40,573 nucleotides of DNA, from contig LNDR01000400.1 in NCBI GenBank assembly GCA_001464755.1, positions 1 to 40,573 on the forward strand. The letters run 5' to 3'. The position numbers and the translations under genes are program-made. Shown piece after piece: positions 8,159-16,338 of the stretch (the stretch's first letter is position 1; each line of letters opens with the position of its first letter). Under the pieces are notes generated by a model. The model had not been told where the DNA came from, did no database searches, and worked only from the letters and a program-made list of their open reading frames with translations. The DNA is from Rhizobiales bacterium Ga0077524 (GTDB lineage: Bacteria > Pseudomonadota > Alphaproteobacteria > Rhizobiales > Hyphomicrobiaceae).

Positions 8159-10120
8159 CTATTGCTCGAGCGGATGACCATCGACGCGGAACTGAAAGAG
8201 GAAATAGGGGGGCAGGCACGCCCCGCGACCGGTCGTCAGGGTTTCCTTGGTCGCCAGGCAGACGTAGTCGTCCCGGCAAGGCCGATTGAGATCGCATACG
8301 CGAAGCGTCGATTCCTGCGTGTTCTTCTCGAGGCACTCTTTGAAGCGACCTTTGCTCGCGGCGACGCAGGCGTTGAAGGCATCGCCGGCCTCGCGCGCGC
8401 AGATTCCTTCCCGGCGTGAGCGGTCGCAGCCGCGCACCTTGTGCATGCCGCCGAAAAAACCGCCGCCTTGGCGCGCCGTCCCCCGGCCGCCCGAAAGGTC
8501 GTTCTCGATGACGTAGCTATCGCGGAAGTAGTGGTCGGTGGGTTTGCTGACGATGCGGCCTGTCTGGAAGGCGTCGCCGATGCGCAGGCTGCTCGCACTC
8601 GTCGCCTTGGTCACGCACGTGCCGAGCCCCGGTTCCTCGCGCGAGGCGTGCAACACACTGCAGTGGAGCACTCCGCCCCTGCATTTCCAGCCCGCAAAGC
8701 TGGGATCGCGCCCATCGATCGCGCAGTGCGAGCCCCATCCGTTACGAATCTCGGTATCATCCAGGCCGGTATGTGGGCGCAGGGAGAAATCGCGCCCCCA
8801 TTCGCGCCCACGATCGGCGGCGAAAGCCTCGACGGCAGCGCGCCGTCGCGGTGCGTCTCCGTAGAAGTGCGGCGACGCCGGAACGAAGATTGCGTTCTGC
8901 GGTATCGCCCGGATCGTTTCAACGCGATCCGCGCCCATGAAATGAAAGCCGCCGATGGCGCGCGACTGGTGGCAGCCCGAGCAGGTGATGTCCGTCAGTC
9001 GCTGCTTGAGCCCGGCGGGTGACTTGATGTTGCGCATCCGAGCGAGATCGCCGCCGAGCTGTACCAACGCGGCCTTGGCCTCATCGGCGCTGATCAACCC
9101 GGCAAACGGCCGATTCGAGGCCCGTGCCGTGCCGCCGGGGGCGGTCGAGATCGCCTGCGAGGCGAGATAGGTTTCCGGGATCTTGATCGTGCCCTGATCG
9201 AGCGCCCTCAGGTTGGCCGGCTCGAACAGCCACGCCTTGAGGGCCGCCAGCTTGGCGGCATCCTTCTTGAGCGCCTGGCGGTCGATCTGGTTCTCGAGCC
9301 GCGCTTTGACAAAGCTACCGTCGGGCCGCCGCTGAAACACGTTGAGCAGGTACTCGGCATGTCCACCCCAGCCCGGCACGATCGTCGCTGGCACGCGGAT
9401 CACCTGGATGTTGGTCTCGAACCGGTCGATCTGCGAAGGCTCGACCAGTGCGAGCGGACCCAGAGAATCTGTAAGGCGCCGAACGAGGCCGGCGGCCTTC
9501 AGGTCCAGATCCCCGACCGCGAGCCAGCGCCTTGCGATCTCGGCGCACGTGGTGGTGGCCTCGGGGCGCTTGGCGTGGAGGACGAGATTGAAGCTCATCG
9601 GCAGGCGCGAGGCGAGGGAGCTGGCCCCCAGCCGCTCGGTATAGGCCAGACGGTAGATGAAGCGAATTTCCCCGCACGTCCGCTCGTCCTTGTAGGCGAG
9701 GTCCATGCGATTGACGATCCCGACCAGCTCGAAGCGGCCCGACTTGCGGCGCAGGAAGGAGCGATCGAACAGCCGATGATTGCGATCTGAATCGAAGCCC
9801 ACGATCGGATCCTCGCCTGGAAACCGGGCGCGATAGCCGCTTTCGAAAGCCTTGAACTCGTCCTTGATCACCTCGTGCAGTGGCAGCAACGCCGGCAGTC
9901 GGGCGAGCTCGGCGTTGTCGAAGGTCCGGGAAGGAGCATCGCGTTGCCAGCCGGGTGACAGCAGCGCACCGAGCGAGAACCCTTTGCGCTCGAGCTGGCG
10001 CATGGCTTCGGCATCTGTGAAGGCAATGCCGCTTTCGATGGTGCGCGCCTCGCCCGCCAGGGTTGCGAGCGCCGAGATCAGTAGAGCCGCAAGCAACTTT
10101 CGATGAAGCATCCCGAGCAT
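8159..10120 (-). CDS. Exported Cys-rich protein with single heme c motif (CxxCH), unrecognised family
   Basis: 653 aa; I do not recognise the family. An N-terminal signal peptide is clear (MLGMLHRKLLAALLISALAT, cleavage probably near LAGEA). Residues 30-375 are a soluble domain with conserved-looking segments such as FELVGIVNRMDLAYKD, SFNLVLHAKRP and PGWGGHAEYLLNVFQRRPDG. A lone CSGCH motif at 380-384 in DITCSGCHQSRAIGGFHFMG would attach one c-type heme after export. After it come 12 more cysteines (466, 480, 487, 502, 565, 574, 585, 596, 609, 615, 621, 635), suggesting several periplasmic disulfides. The ATG at 10120 is chosen for its GGAGGA site 6 nt upstream. It is divergent from the PhyH gene. 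The frame stays open further upstream, but that part lies antisense to PhyH. Confidence 0.85.
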   Translation of the reverse strand: MLGMLHRKLLAALLISALATLAGEARTIESGIAFTDAEAMRQLERKGFSLGALLSPGWQRDAPSRTFDNAELARLPALLPLHEVIKDEFKAFESGYRARFPGEDPIVGFDSDRNHRLFDRSFLRRKSGRFELVGIVNRMDLAYKDERTCGEIRFIYRLAYTERLGASSLASRLPMSFNLVLHAKRPEATTTCAEIARRWLAVGDLDLKAAGLVRRLTDSLGPLALVEPSQIDRFETNIQVIRVPATIVPGWGGHAEYLLNVFQRRPDGSFVKARLENQIDRQALKKDAAKLAALKAWLFEPANLRALDQGTIKIPETYLASQAISTAPGGTARASNRPFAGLISADEAKAALVQLGGDLARMRNIKSPAGLKQRLTDITCSGCHQSRAIGGFHFMGADRVETIRAIPQNAIFVPASPHFYGDAPRRRAAVEAFAADRGREWGRDFSLRPHTGLDDTEIRNGWGSHCAIDGRDPSFAGWKCRGGVLHCSVLHASREEPGLGTCVTKATSASSLRIGDAFQTGRIVSKPTDHYFRDSYVIENDLSGGRGTARQGGGFFGGMHKVRGCDRSRREGICAREAGDAFNACVAASKGRFKECLEKNTQESTLRVCDLNRPCRDDYVCLATKETLTTGRGACLPPYFLFQFRVDGHPLEQ

Positions 10121-10330
10121 CGCCAGTCCTCCAAGCGATTGCCGCAGGACGAGCAAACCGCGCCGTGCCGAACAGATCAGACCGCATACGTTAGGCGCAA
10201 TCCTCAGCCCGTAAAGCCGTTTTGCCGCCGCATCGGACCGGAGGCCGGAAGCGACCACCCGGCAGCCAGCCGTTTTGCTGAGCGCCATGGTTGGTGCTAG
10301 CATTGCGGCAAAACTCTCGAGGAGACCCCG

Positions 10331-11203
10331 ATGCTGACGCCCGAGCAGGTCGATTTCTATAGCGAGCAGGGCTACCTGATGGTGCCTGACGCGCTCAACC
10401 CGGTAGAACTCGCGGAGTTGCGGCGCAACGTCGAGGGGATCGTTGCCGGCGCTGCCGAAGCGACCCAGCACACCGACATCTACGATCTCGAGGACGGCCA
10501 TACCAGGGATAGCCCGAAGGTCCGCCGCATCAAGACCCCGCACAAGCACTTCGATTATTTTCGCGAGCTCGTACGCCATCCAGGCATCACGGCTACTTTG
10601 GCGGCGTTGATCGGCCCGAATATCCGCCTCCATGGCTCGAAGCTGAACATGAAGTCCGCCGGCTACGGCGCCCCGGTCGAATGGCACCAGGATTGGGCTT
10701 TCTACCCGCACACCAACGACGATGTGCTCGCGATCGGCATCCTTCTCGACGATTGCGATATCGAGAACGGCCCGATGCTGATGATCCCCGGCTCGCACCG
10801 GGGCCGCTTGCACGATCATCACGCCGATGGCGCCTTCTGTGGCGCGATCACGGGCGAACTCAATCAAATTGCATTCGACAAGGCGGTGGCCTTGACCGGC
10901 AAGGCCGGCTCCATGTCGATCCATCATGCGCGAACGCTGCACGGCTCCGCCCAGAACACGTCGACGAAGCAGCGCCGCTTGCTGCTGTTCGAATATGCCG
11001 CCGCCGATGCGTGGCCGTTGATGGGCGTTACCGACTTTGCCGAGTTCAACAGCCGCATCGTGCTCGGCAACCCGACCGTTGAGCCCCGCATCAGGCCCGC
11101 GCCGGTGCGCATGCCGCTGCCGCCCGCCAGGGATCAAGGGTCCATCTACGAGAACCAGCGCGCAGCCAAGGTGCGGTATTTCGGAACCCAGGCGGCAGAA
11201 TGA
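10331..11203 (+). CDS. Phytanoyl-CoA dioxygenase (PhyH) family protein
   Basis: Predicted Fe(II)/2-oxoglutarate-dependent oxygenase of the PhyH superfamily, 290 aa, no signal peptide. The start MLTPEQVDFYSEQGYLMVPD is the characteristic N-terminus. The iron triad is visible as H119-x-D121 (VEWHQDWAFYPH) and distal H204 (TLHGSAQN), with arginines at 215-216 (KQRRLLLFEY) suited to bind 2-oxoglutarate. ENGPMLMIPGSHRGRLHDHH is the usual loop between the strands. The SD site is AGGAGA before the ATG. It precedes the extradiol dioxygenase gene with a 39-nt gap that carries that gene's own SD, so the two are likely co-transcribed. The substrate is unknown; family members hydroxylate acyl-CoAs, amino acids and many small molecules. 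Confidence 0.92.
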   Translation: MLTPEQVDFYSEQGYLMVPDALNPVELAELRRNVEGIVAGAAEATQHTDIYDLEDGHTRDSPKVRRIKTPHKHFDYFRELVRHPGITATLAALIGPNIRLHGSKLNMKSAGYGAPVEWHQDWAFYPHTNDDVLAIGILLDDCDIENGPMLMIPGSHRGRLHDHHADGAFCGAITGELNQIAFDKAVALTGKAGSMSIHHARTLHGSAQNTSTKQRRLLLFEYAAADAWPLMGVTDFAEFNSRIVLGNPTVEPRIRPAPVRMPLPPARDQGSIYENQRAAKVRYFGTQAAE

Positions 11204-11242
11204 ACTCTGGCCCCGCAGGGCCCTATTCGACAGGAGACGACC

Positions 11243-12241
11243 ATGGAAATCCAGTCGTTCGGCTATTTTGGCGTCCGCTCGCAGAAGCTCGACGATTGGG
11301 CCGAGTTTGGGCCCAAGTTCCTCGGTCTCGAGGTGGTCGAGCGAACGCCCTCGACCCTCAAGTTGAGGATGGACGATCGGCGCCAGCGCATCCTCGTCTC
11401 GTCGACGGATGCCGACGTGACGGCGTTCGGCTTCGAGGTGACCGATGCGGCGGCACTGGATCAATTGGCGGCACGCCTCGAGGCACGACAAGTGCAGGTT
11501 CGTCGCGTTACCGATGCGGATGCTGAATTGCGGGGCGTAACCGCGGCGATCCGCTTCGCCGATCCCGCCGGCAACGCGCTCGAAGCGTTCCACGGACCGA
11601 TCGGCATCGACGAGCCGTTCAAGCCGGGCAGGTCAATTTCGGGATTCCGCACAGGTGCGATGGGCATGGGGCATGCCGTTCTGCACGTCAAGAAGGCCGA
11701 GGATCTCGTGCCCTTCTACCGCGATGTGCTGGGGTTCCGCATCAGCGACTACATGGTGAAGCCGTTCACGGCGTATTTCTTTCATCTCAACCCGCGTCAG
11801 CACAGCCTTGCACTCCTGCAGACCGGCCGCGAGGGCATCCACCACATCATGATGGAGGTCGGCATGCTCGACGATGTCGGGCAGGCGCTCGATCTCGCCA
11901 ATCTGCAGGATCGCCTCGCCGTCAGCCTCGGCCGCCACACCAACGACCTCATGACCTCGTTCTACGCCCGCACGCCGGACGACTTCATGATCGAGTATGG
12001 CTGGGGCGGACGTTTGATCGATGTTGAGGCCTGGTCGCCGTCGGAGATGACCTTTGGCGGCAGTTTGTGGGGCCACGATCCAGTCTCGGCTTCGCCCGAA
12101 GTTCTAGCCGCTAGGCGTGAAGCCCGCGCCCGTGCCGCCGAAGCTGGCCTGCGGCAGCCTTTGCAAGTGGCCGAGGGCAACTATCATCTCGGCTCGAGCA
12201 GTCACTGTGCGTGGTGGGACGCCCTGAAGCAGGGGGCGTGA
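11243..12241 (+). CDS. Type I extradiol ring-cleavage dioxygenase, VOC family (BphC-like)
   Basis: 332 aa with two tandem vicinal-oxygen-chelate modules. The N-terminal module (1-115) lacks the metal ligands. The C-terminal module (about 139-260) has the full 2-His-1-Glu iron site: H144 in GMGHAVLHV, H201 in GIHHIMMEV and E251 in DFMIEYGWGG. Second-sphere residues of the BphC type also appear (H187, H232 and D235 in RHTNDLMTSFY, Y241). This predicts meta-cleavage of a catechol or dihydroxybiphenyl-like substrate. AGGAGA precedes the ATG. The upstream partner is a PhyH oxygenase; no ring hydroxylase, hydrolase or other meta-pathway gene lies nearby, so the pathway is unknown. The last 60 residues form an extended tail common in bacterial members. 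Confidence 0.92.
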   Translation: MEIQSFGYFGVRSQKLDDWAEFGPKFLGLEVVERTPSTLKLRMDDRRQRILVSSTDADVTAFGFEVTDAAALDQLAARLEARQVQVRRVTDADAELRGVTAAIRFADPAGNALEAFHGPIGIDEPFKPGRSISGFRTGAMGMGHAVLHVKKAEDLVPFYRDVLGFRISDYMVKPFTAYFFHLNPRQHSLALLQTGREGIHHIMMEVGMLDDVGQALDLANLQDRLAVSLGRHTNDLMTSFYARTPDDFMIEYGWGGRLIDVEAWSPSEMTFGGSLWGHDPVSASPEVLAARREARARAAEAGLRQPLQVAEGNYHLGSSSHCAWWDALKQGA

Positions 12242-12269
12242 GGTGTTTGCCGGCGGCATGGAAAGAAGC

Positions 12270-13685
12270 CTAGTTCCGCCCCGCATCGAATGCGGGGGTC
12301 GGTCTGCGGGGCAACGGCACCCCGGCGCTCGATGAAGCGGGCTTTGTCACTGCCGGCACGCTCGGCGTATCCATCGCCGCCGCCGACTCCGCCGCGAGGG
12401 GTCGCGACAGGCGGGCATCGAGCACCGGCTCGGGACGCGGCCACGGCATATCGTCGGACCGCCCCGGCTTGGGCGGAAGGCTCTCGCCGCGCAGCAGGAC
12501 GCGGTGCAGCGGCGTCGTCTGGTCCGCCCCCAACCTCCGACGTTCGCCAGCTTCGCCGAGCGACGTGACGGAGGACACGACGGTCAAACCTCCGAGAATC
12601 TCGGTCATCACGGAATCGCCGACGTGCGTCGGCTTGTCGTTGGATTCGCGTCGCGTCAGCATCGAGACGACCGAGGCGGGAATCGCAGGCCTCAGGATCT
12701 CGAGCGTGACGCTCTCCTCCCGTCCCTGTGCCCCGATCGTTCGTAGCGTCACCCGGCTGGTCTCGGCGCTCACGCCACCTGCAGCGTCGGCGGCTGCCCG
12801 CGCGGCTCGCGCGATGTCTGCACCCTTTGCGCCAGCTGCCGAGTCGGAGGCGGCGAGTGGCGCCAGCTTCACGGTCGGCGGCGGCCGTACCCGCGCCTGC
12901 TCGCTTTCGTTGCCCGCCAGCGGGATCATTCTTTCGTCCCAGGCCTGCGTCGCCGCGCGCTTGAGCTCGCGTTCCACGAAGTAGGCGAGCTTGCGGTATC
13001 CGGCGCCCGTGAAATGCACTCCGTCCTGATCCCGCAACAGGCGCATCTTTCCCGCGAGATCCGGCCCGTGCGAGCTGTACGCGCGATCCGCGTCGGCGAA
13101 GCTGGCAAAGATATCGATGAACCGAACGCCATGCGCCAGCGCTCGATTGCGCACCAGCTCGTTGATCATCTCGGCATCGTCCGTCGCATCCTCGCGCCGC
13201 ATGATGGGGAGGCCGACCCAGAATACGGCAACGGAGCGCTTGCGTAGTCCTCGCATGATCACGTCGATGCGACGCGCGTACTCGGCCTTCCATTCGTCGC
13301 TACCGACCGGCATCCGGCGGCCGTTTGGACGCCTCAGCGCCAGCCGATCCTCCGCGCCGAGCATCAGCACGGCGATGTGCGGCGATCCGGCCGCGAGGGC
13401 TCTGTCGATCGTGGCCGCTTCCTGGTCGACGTCGACCTTGAGCAGGCCATTGAGCCACCTCTGTTTACTGTCGATTTGCAGGCGCGGCTCATCGGTGAGC
13501 TGCTCGGCCAGGCCTTCGAGCAGGCCCGCAGCCATCTGATCGCCCCAGATTTGTACGCGGTAGCGATCGTTCTCGGGAAACGGATCGAGAAAGCTGCCCG
13601 CCTCGCCCGTCTGCGCGCGTGCCGGCGTTCCGGGAAAGCCAAGCCCGGCGAGGAGCACCAGCAATAGGGCGAGCACGGTGGTCAT
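12270..13685 (-). CDS. Exported DUF459/SGNH-hydrolase-like protein with degenerate active site
   Basis: 471 aa with signal peptide MTTVLALLLVLLAGLGFPGT and cleavage near PARA/QT. Residues 42-245 match the DUF459 SGNH fold, with block I at IWGDQMAAGL (48-50), block III at MLGAEDRLALR (109-114), VFWVGLPIMR (155-163), FIDIFASFAD and block V DGVHFTGAGY (D221, H224). Family members normally have GDS and GxND; here the nucleophile Ser is Gln50 and the oxyanion Asn is Glu112, so classical esterase activity is doubtful. The C-terminal 220 residues are low-complexity, Pro/Arg-rich. I place the start at 13685 so the signal peptide is N-terminal; a TTG at 13796 has a better SD (AGGAGG) but would add 37 hydrophilic residues. 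It lies 187 nt behind the TPR gene. Confidence 0.82.
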   Translation of the reverse strand: MTTVLALLLVLLAGLGFPGTPARAQTGEAGSFLDPFPENDRYRVQIWGDQMAAGLLEGLAEQLTDEPRLQIDSKQRWLNGLLKVDVDQEAATIDRALAAGSPHIAVLMLGAEDRLALRRPNGRRMPVGSDEWKAEYARRIDVIMRGLRKRSVAVFWVGLPIMRREDATDDAEMINELVRNRALAHGVRFIDIFASFADADRAYSSHGPDLAGKMRLLRDQDGVHFTGAGYRKLAYFVERELKRAATQAWDERMIPLAGNESEQARVRPPPTVKLAPLAASDSAAGAKGADIARAARAAADAAGGVSAETSRVTLRTIGAQGREESVTLEILRPAIPASVVSMLTRRESNDKPTHVGDSVMTEILGGLTVVSSVTSLGEAGERRRLGADQTTPLHRVLLRGESLPPKPGRSDDMPWPRPEPVLDARLSRPLAAESAAAMDTPSVPAVTKPASSSAGVPLPRRPTPAFDAGRN

Positions 13686-13832
13686 GGCGTCCCAGTCGGT
13701 CGCAAAGGTGGCCGGGCACGCAATTTCGTCCAAACCGTCGCCTCGCACAAGGCGTCCGGTGGCGGGTCTGGTCTGGATTGCCGCGCCCGCTGGCAAAGTG
13801 CCTCCTGATCTCCCGGCATCTCCGCTGAGCTA

Positions 13833-13862
13833 TTGCCTGCTCCCGGGGAGAGGGGCAGGCAA
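13833..13862. repeat. Palindrome of the C/G-rich intergenic type
   Basis: TTGCCTGC (13833-13840) pairs with GCAGGCAA (13855-13862), with an inner CCC/GGG pairing and one bulged T. It contains a CCCGGGGAGAGGGG core like the other palindromes in this window. It lies just beyond the TPR gene's stop, where it could end or stabilise that transcript. Confidence 0.5.
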
Positions 13863-13872
13863 GGCGCCCGGT

Positions 13873-16122
13873 TCAACCGGCCTGTGCGAGACGGTGACGC
13901 TCGGGGGAAGCCTTGGCTGTCTCGGCGGTTGCGGCCGCAGATCCGGGCGGCGCTAGGATGCTGTCCCAGTTGTCCTGGAAGCGCCGCAGATTGCGCCGTG
14001 TCATTTCCGCGAGATCTTCCGCGCCCTGCTGCTCGAACACCTCCAGCGCCGGTACGAGCGCTGCCGCCGCAGCGAGCCAGTGGCGGCGGCGGTCCTTGCG
14101 CTCGCCGAGCCGGATCAGTGCGGTACCGAGGTTCATCTGCGTGATCGCCCACTTCAGGGGTTCGGCCTCGCGCAGCAATTCCTCGAGCGCGAGGTTGTAG
14201 GCCTCGATAGCCTCGTCAAGCAGCGATGTGCCCGTCTCGTCGCGATCGCCGAGGGCGGCAAGCGCATTTCCGAGGTTCATCTGCGTGAGGGCCCACCGGC
14301 GCGGCGCCTTGACCCGCGGTGTCGCTTCGATCGCGGCCCGGAATGCTTCTGTAGCATCCTCGAGCTGCGGAGCCGACCGCGTTTGCTCGCCGAGCCCAAG
14401 CAGCGCAAGACCGAGGTTCAGTTGCGTCTCGCCCCACCGGTCCGAGTCGGTCTCGCTGTCCATCAGCCCGATGGCGATCCGATAAGCGCCCGCTGCCTCT
14501 TCGAGCAGGGCTGCCCCACCCTCGCGCTCCTCGATCGCTAGCAGAACGCCTCCTAGACTGACCTGAATGCTGGCATGATCGCCGGGCAGCTTTTCGGCCG
14601 GTACGGCGGCCGCAGCATCACGGAAGGCCTGGGCGGCCTGGCGCAGCGCCTCGACCGAGCCCTCACGCTCGCCTTGCCGCGCCATGGCCCGCGCCAGTGC
14701 GATACGGGCTCGCATCAGACTGCTCTGGTCCCTTTCGCGCTCGAGAAGCTGAATGGCTTTTTGGTAGATCGTGATTGCATCCTTGAGGCGATTGCCGCCC
14801 GGGTCGCGCTCGCCGGCGGCAAACAGAGCATCTCCATGCCCAAGACACGCCTCGGCGAGAGCCTTCGTGTTCGTTGTCTCCGCAGCCTGGCGCACCAGAC
14901 CGCCATACGCCGCAAGAGCCTCGGAAAGAGCCGAGGCATCGCCGCGCTCGCGCGAGTGCTGAAGGAGCGCCTCGGCACGCTGCAGATTGAACCGCCATGC
15001 CGTCTCGCGCTCGGCCCGCGGCAAGGCCAGCGCAGCCTCGGCGAAGAGATCGGCGGCTTGAGCGTGCTCACCCCGTGCCGCTAGCAACTCGGCCAGCCGC
15101 CCCGTGGCGCGCGCCTCCTCGACCATCTGGGTCCTGAGCGCCAGCGCCTCGTCCTGCAGCCGCTCCTCTGTCCGCCTCCGCGTTTCGCGAAGCTCGCGCC
15201 GCACCAGACGCAGCGCGTCCATGGCTCCTTCGAAGTCGCCGTCCGCCAGCGCCGCCGCAGCTGCCGTCTTGAGGCGGCGGATCTCGGCATCGTCGTTCGT
15301 CGGCCGCATCAACTGCGCGCGCACGTCCGCGAGCCATTGCGCGAGAGCCTGTAGGCGCGCGATCCGCCCCTCAGCCTCTCCAGTCTGGCTATCCACCAGC
15401 GCCACTGCGCGACGCACCGACCGCTCGGACAGCCCGAACCGCTCGGCGATGCCGGCGAGAAATCCAGTACCGCCCGCCTGCTCGATCTGCATCATGAAGG
15501 ATCGCGAGATGCCGAGCCCACCAAGGCCGCTCGACGGCCCTTGGATGCCCTTGCTGGTACCCGGCGATTGCGAATCGGCAAACTCGGAAAGCGCCGGGCC
15601 CAGACGCATCAATCGATGCTCGTCGTCGACCAGATGCGCGAATGTGCGATCGAGAAGGAAAAGCACCACTTCCTCGCGCAGCGGAATGTCGGCCGGCACG
15701 GCGGAAAGGCCGCCAGCGAACGCTCCGCCCGCTCGTGCACGCGCCACGATGTCGCGAGAGATGCGCCACGCAATGGTTTCCCCGGAGTGGGTGATTGCCG
15801 GCTTCGCCGCCCGTGCCGCTGCTGCGACCTCTGCGATCAGTGCAGCCGATACCCGGTGGCGCGCCACCAGACGGGCCGCGGCCCGCACATGCTGATCGAG
15901 GTCGCGTTGCGCGAGCCCGCGAGTCTCGGTGCCGACCCAGATTTCGCCCCCGATGGCCTCGACGATCGCTCTCACTTCGCGCATCTCGTCGCGTCCGGCG
16001 ATCCAGCTGACGAAACCCGCGTGATTCTCGATCGTGGAGTCTGCGAGAGCCAGATCGCAAGCCGGTGCGCAAGCCAGCGCGGCGCCGCCGACAAGCTCGC
16101 TCAACGCTCCAAAAAGCGACAT
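13873..16122 (-). CDS. Large tetratricopeptide-repeat protein with unassigned N-terminal domain
   Basis: 749 aa. Residues 1-210 are not recognisable; they carry Cys19 and Cys22 and no classical signal peptide. Residues 220-245 (FLAGIAERFGLSERSVRRAV) look like a helix-turn-helix, which would be unusual here. A Glu/Arg-rich coiled-coil stretch (about 280-340) follows, then TPR-like units to about 720. The last units share a near-identical pattern (LNLGLALLGLGEQ, MNLGNALAALGDRDETGTS, MNLGTALIRLGERK) and are also similar at DNA level near 14130, 14270 and 14410, indicating repeat duplication. The ATG at 16122 has AGGGGG upstream. Probably a protein-interaction scaffold; function unknown. It is followed on the same strand by the DUF459 gene. 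Confidence 0.82.
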   Translation of the reverse strand: MSLFGALSELVGGAALACAPACDLALADSTIENHAGFVSWIAGRDEMREVRAIVEAIGGEIWVGTETRGLAQRDLDQHVRAAARLVARHRVSAALIAEVAAAARAAKPAITHSGETIAWRISRDIVARARAGGAFAGGLSAVPADIPLREEVVLFLLDRTFAHLVDDEHRLMRLGPALSEFADSQSPGTSKGIQGPSSGLGGLGISRSFMMQIEQAGGTGFLAGIAERFGLSERSVRRAVALVDSQTGEAEGRIARLQALAQWLADVRAQLMRPTNDDAEIRRLKTAAAAALADGDFEGAMDALRLVRRELRETRRRTEERLQDEALALRTQMVEEARATGRLAELLAARGEHAQAADLFAEAALALPRAERETAWRFNLQRAEALLQHSRERGDASALSEALAAYGGLVRQAAETTNTKALAEACLGHGDALFAAGERDPGGNRLKDAITIYQKAIQLLERERDQSSLMRARIALARAMARQGEREGSVEALRQAAQAFRDAAAAVPAEKLPGDHASIQVSLGGVLLAIEEREGGAALLEEAAGAYRIAIGLMDSETDSDRWGETQLNLGLALLGLGEQTRSAPQLEDATEAFRAAIEATPRVKAPRRWALTQMNLGNALAALGDRDETGTSLLDEAIEAYNLALEELLREAEPLKWAITQMNLGTALIRLGERKDRRRHWLAAAAALVPALEVFEQQGAEDLAEMTRRNLRRFQDNWDSILAPPGSAAATAETAKASPERHRLAQAG

Positions 16123-16338
16123 CGCATCCCCCTGTGAATCGCAGCCTCGCATGACAAGGCGCGCAACAATCCCCTGGATCAGGACTTAAATGATTCGCTC
16201 CATGTTGATGGGGTGCTCGGGATGCGAAATCCGCCGCTGGCCGCGGAAATCCACCGAAATATTTGGCGATGCAAGTAAGCGCGGCTCGAGGTGTGTCTCG
16301 AATGCGGTACCGGCTGCGTTGAGCCCGCGCCTGGGTTT

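Noticed and set aside
8159-11593. Reverse-strand frame open for 1144 codons, continuing upstream of the CxxCH protein
   Set aside because: The part beyond 10120 lies antisense to PhyH and the extradiol gene, has no protein-like motifs, and a strong SD plus signal peptide marks the start at 10120.
13682-14152. 156-codon reverse frame overlapping the TPR gene and the DUF459 start
   Set aside because: Out of frame with the conserved TPR protein over most of its length; no motif.
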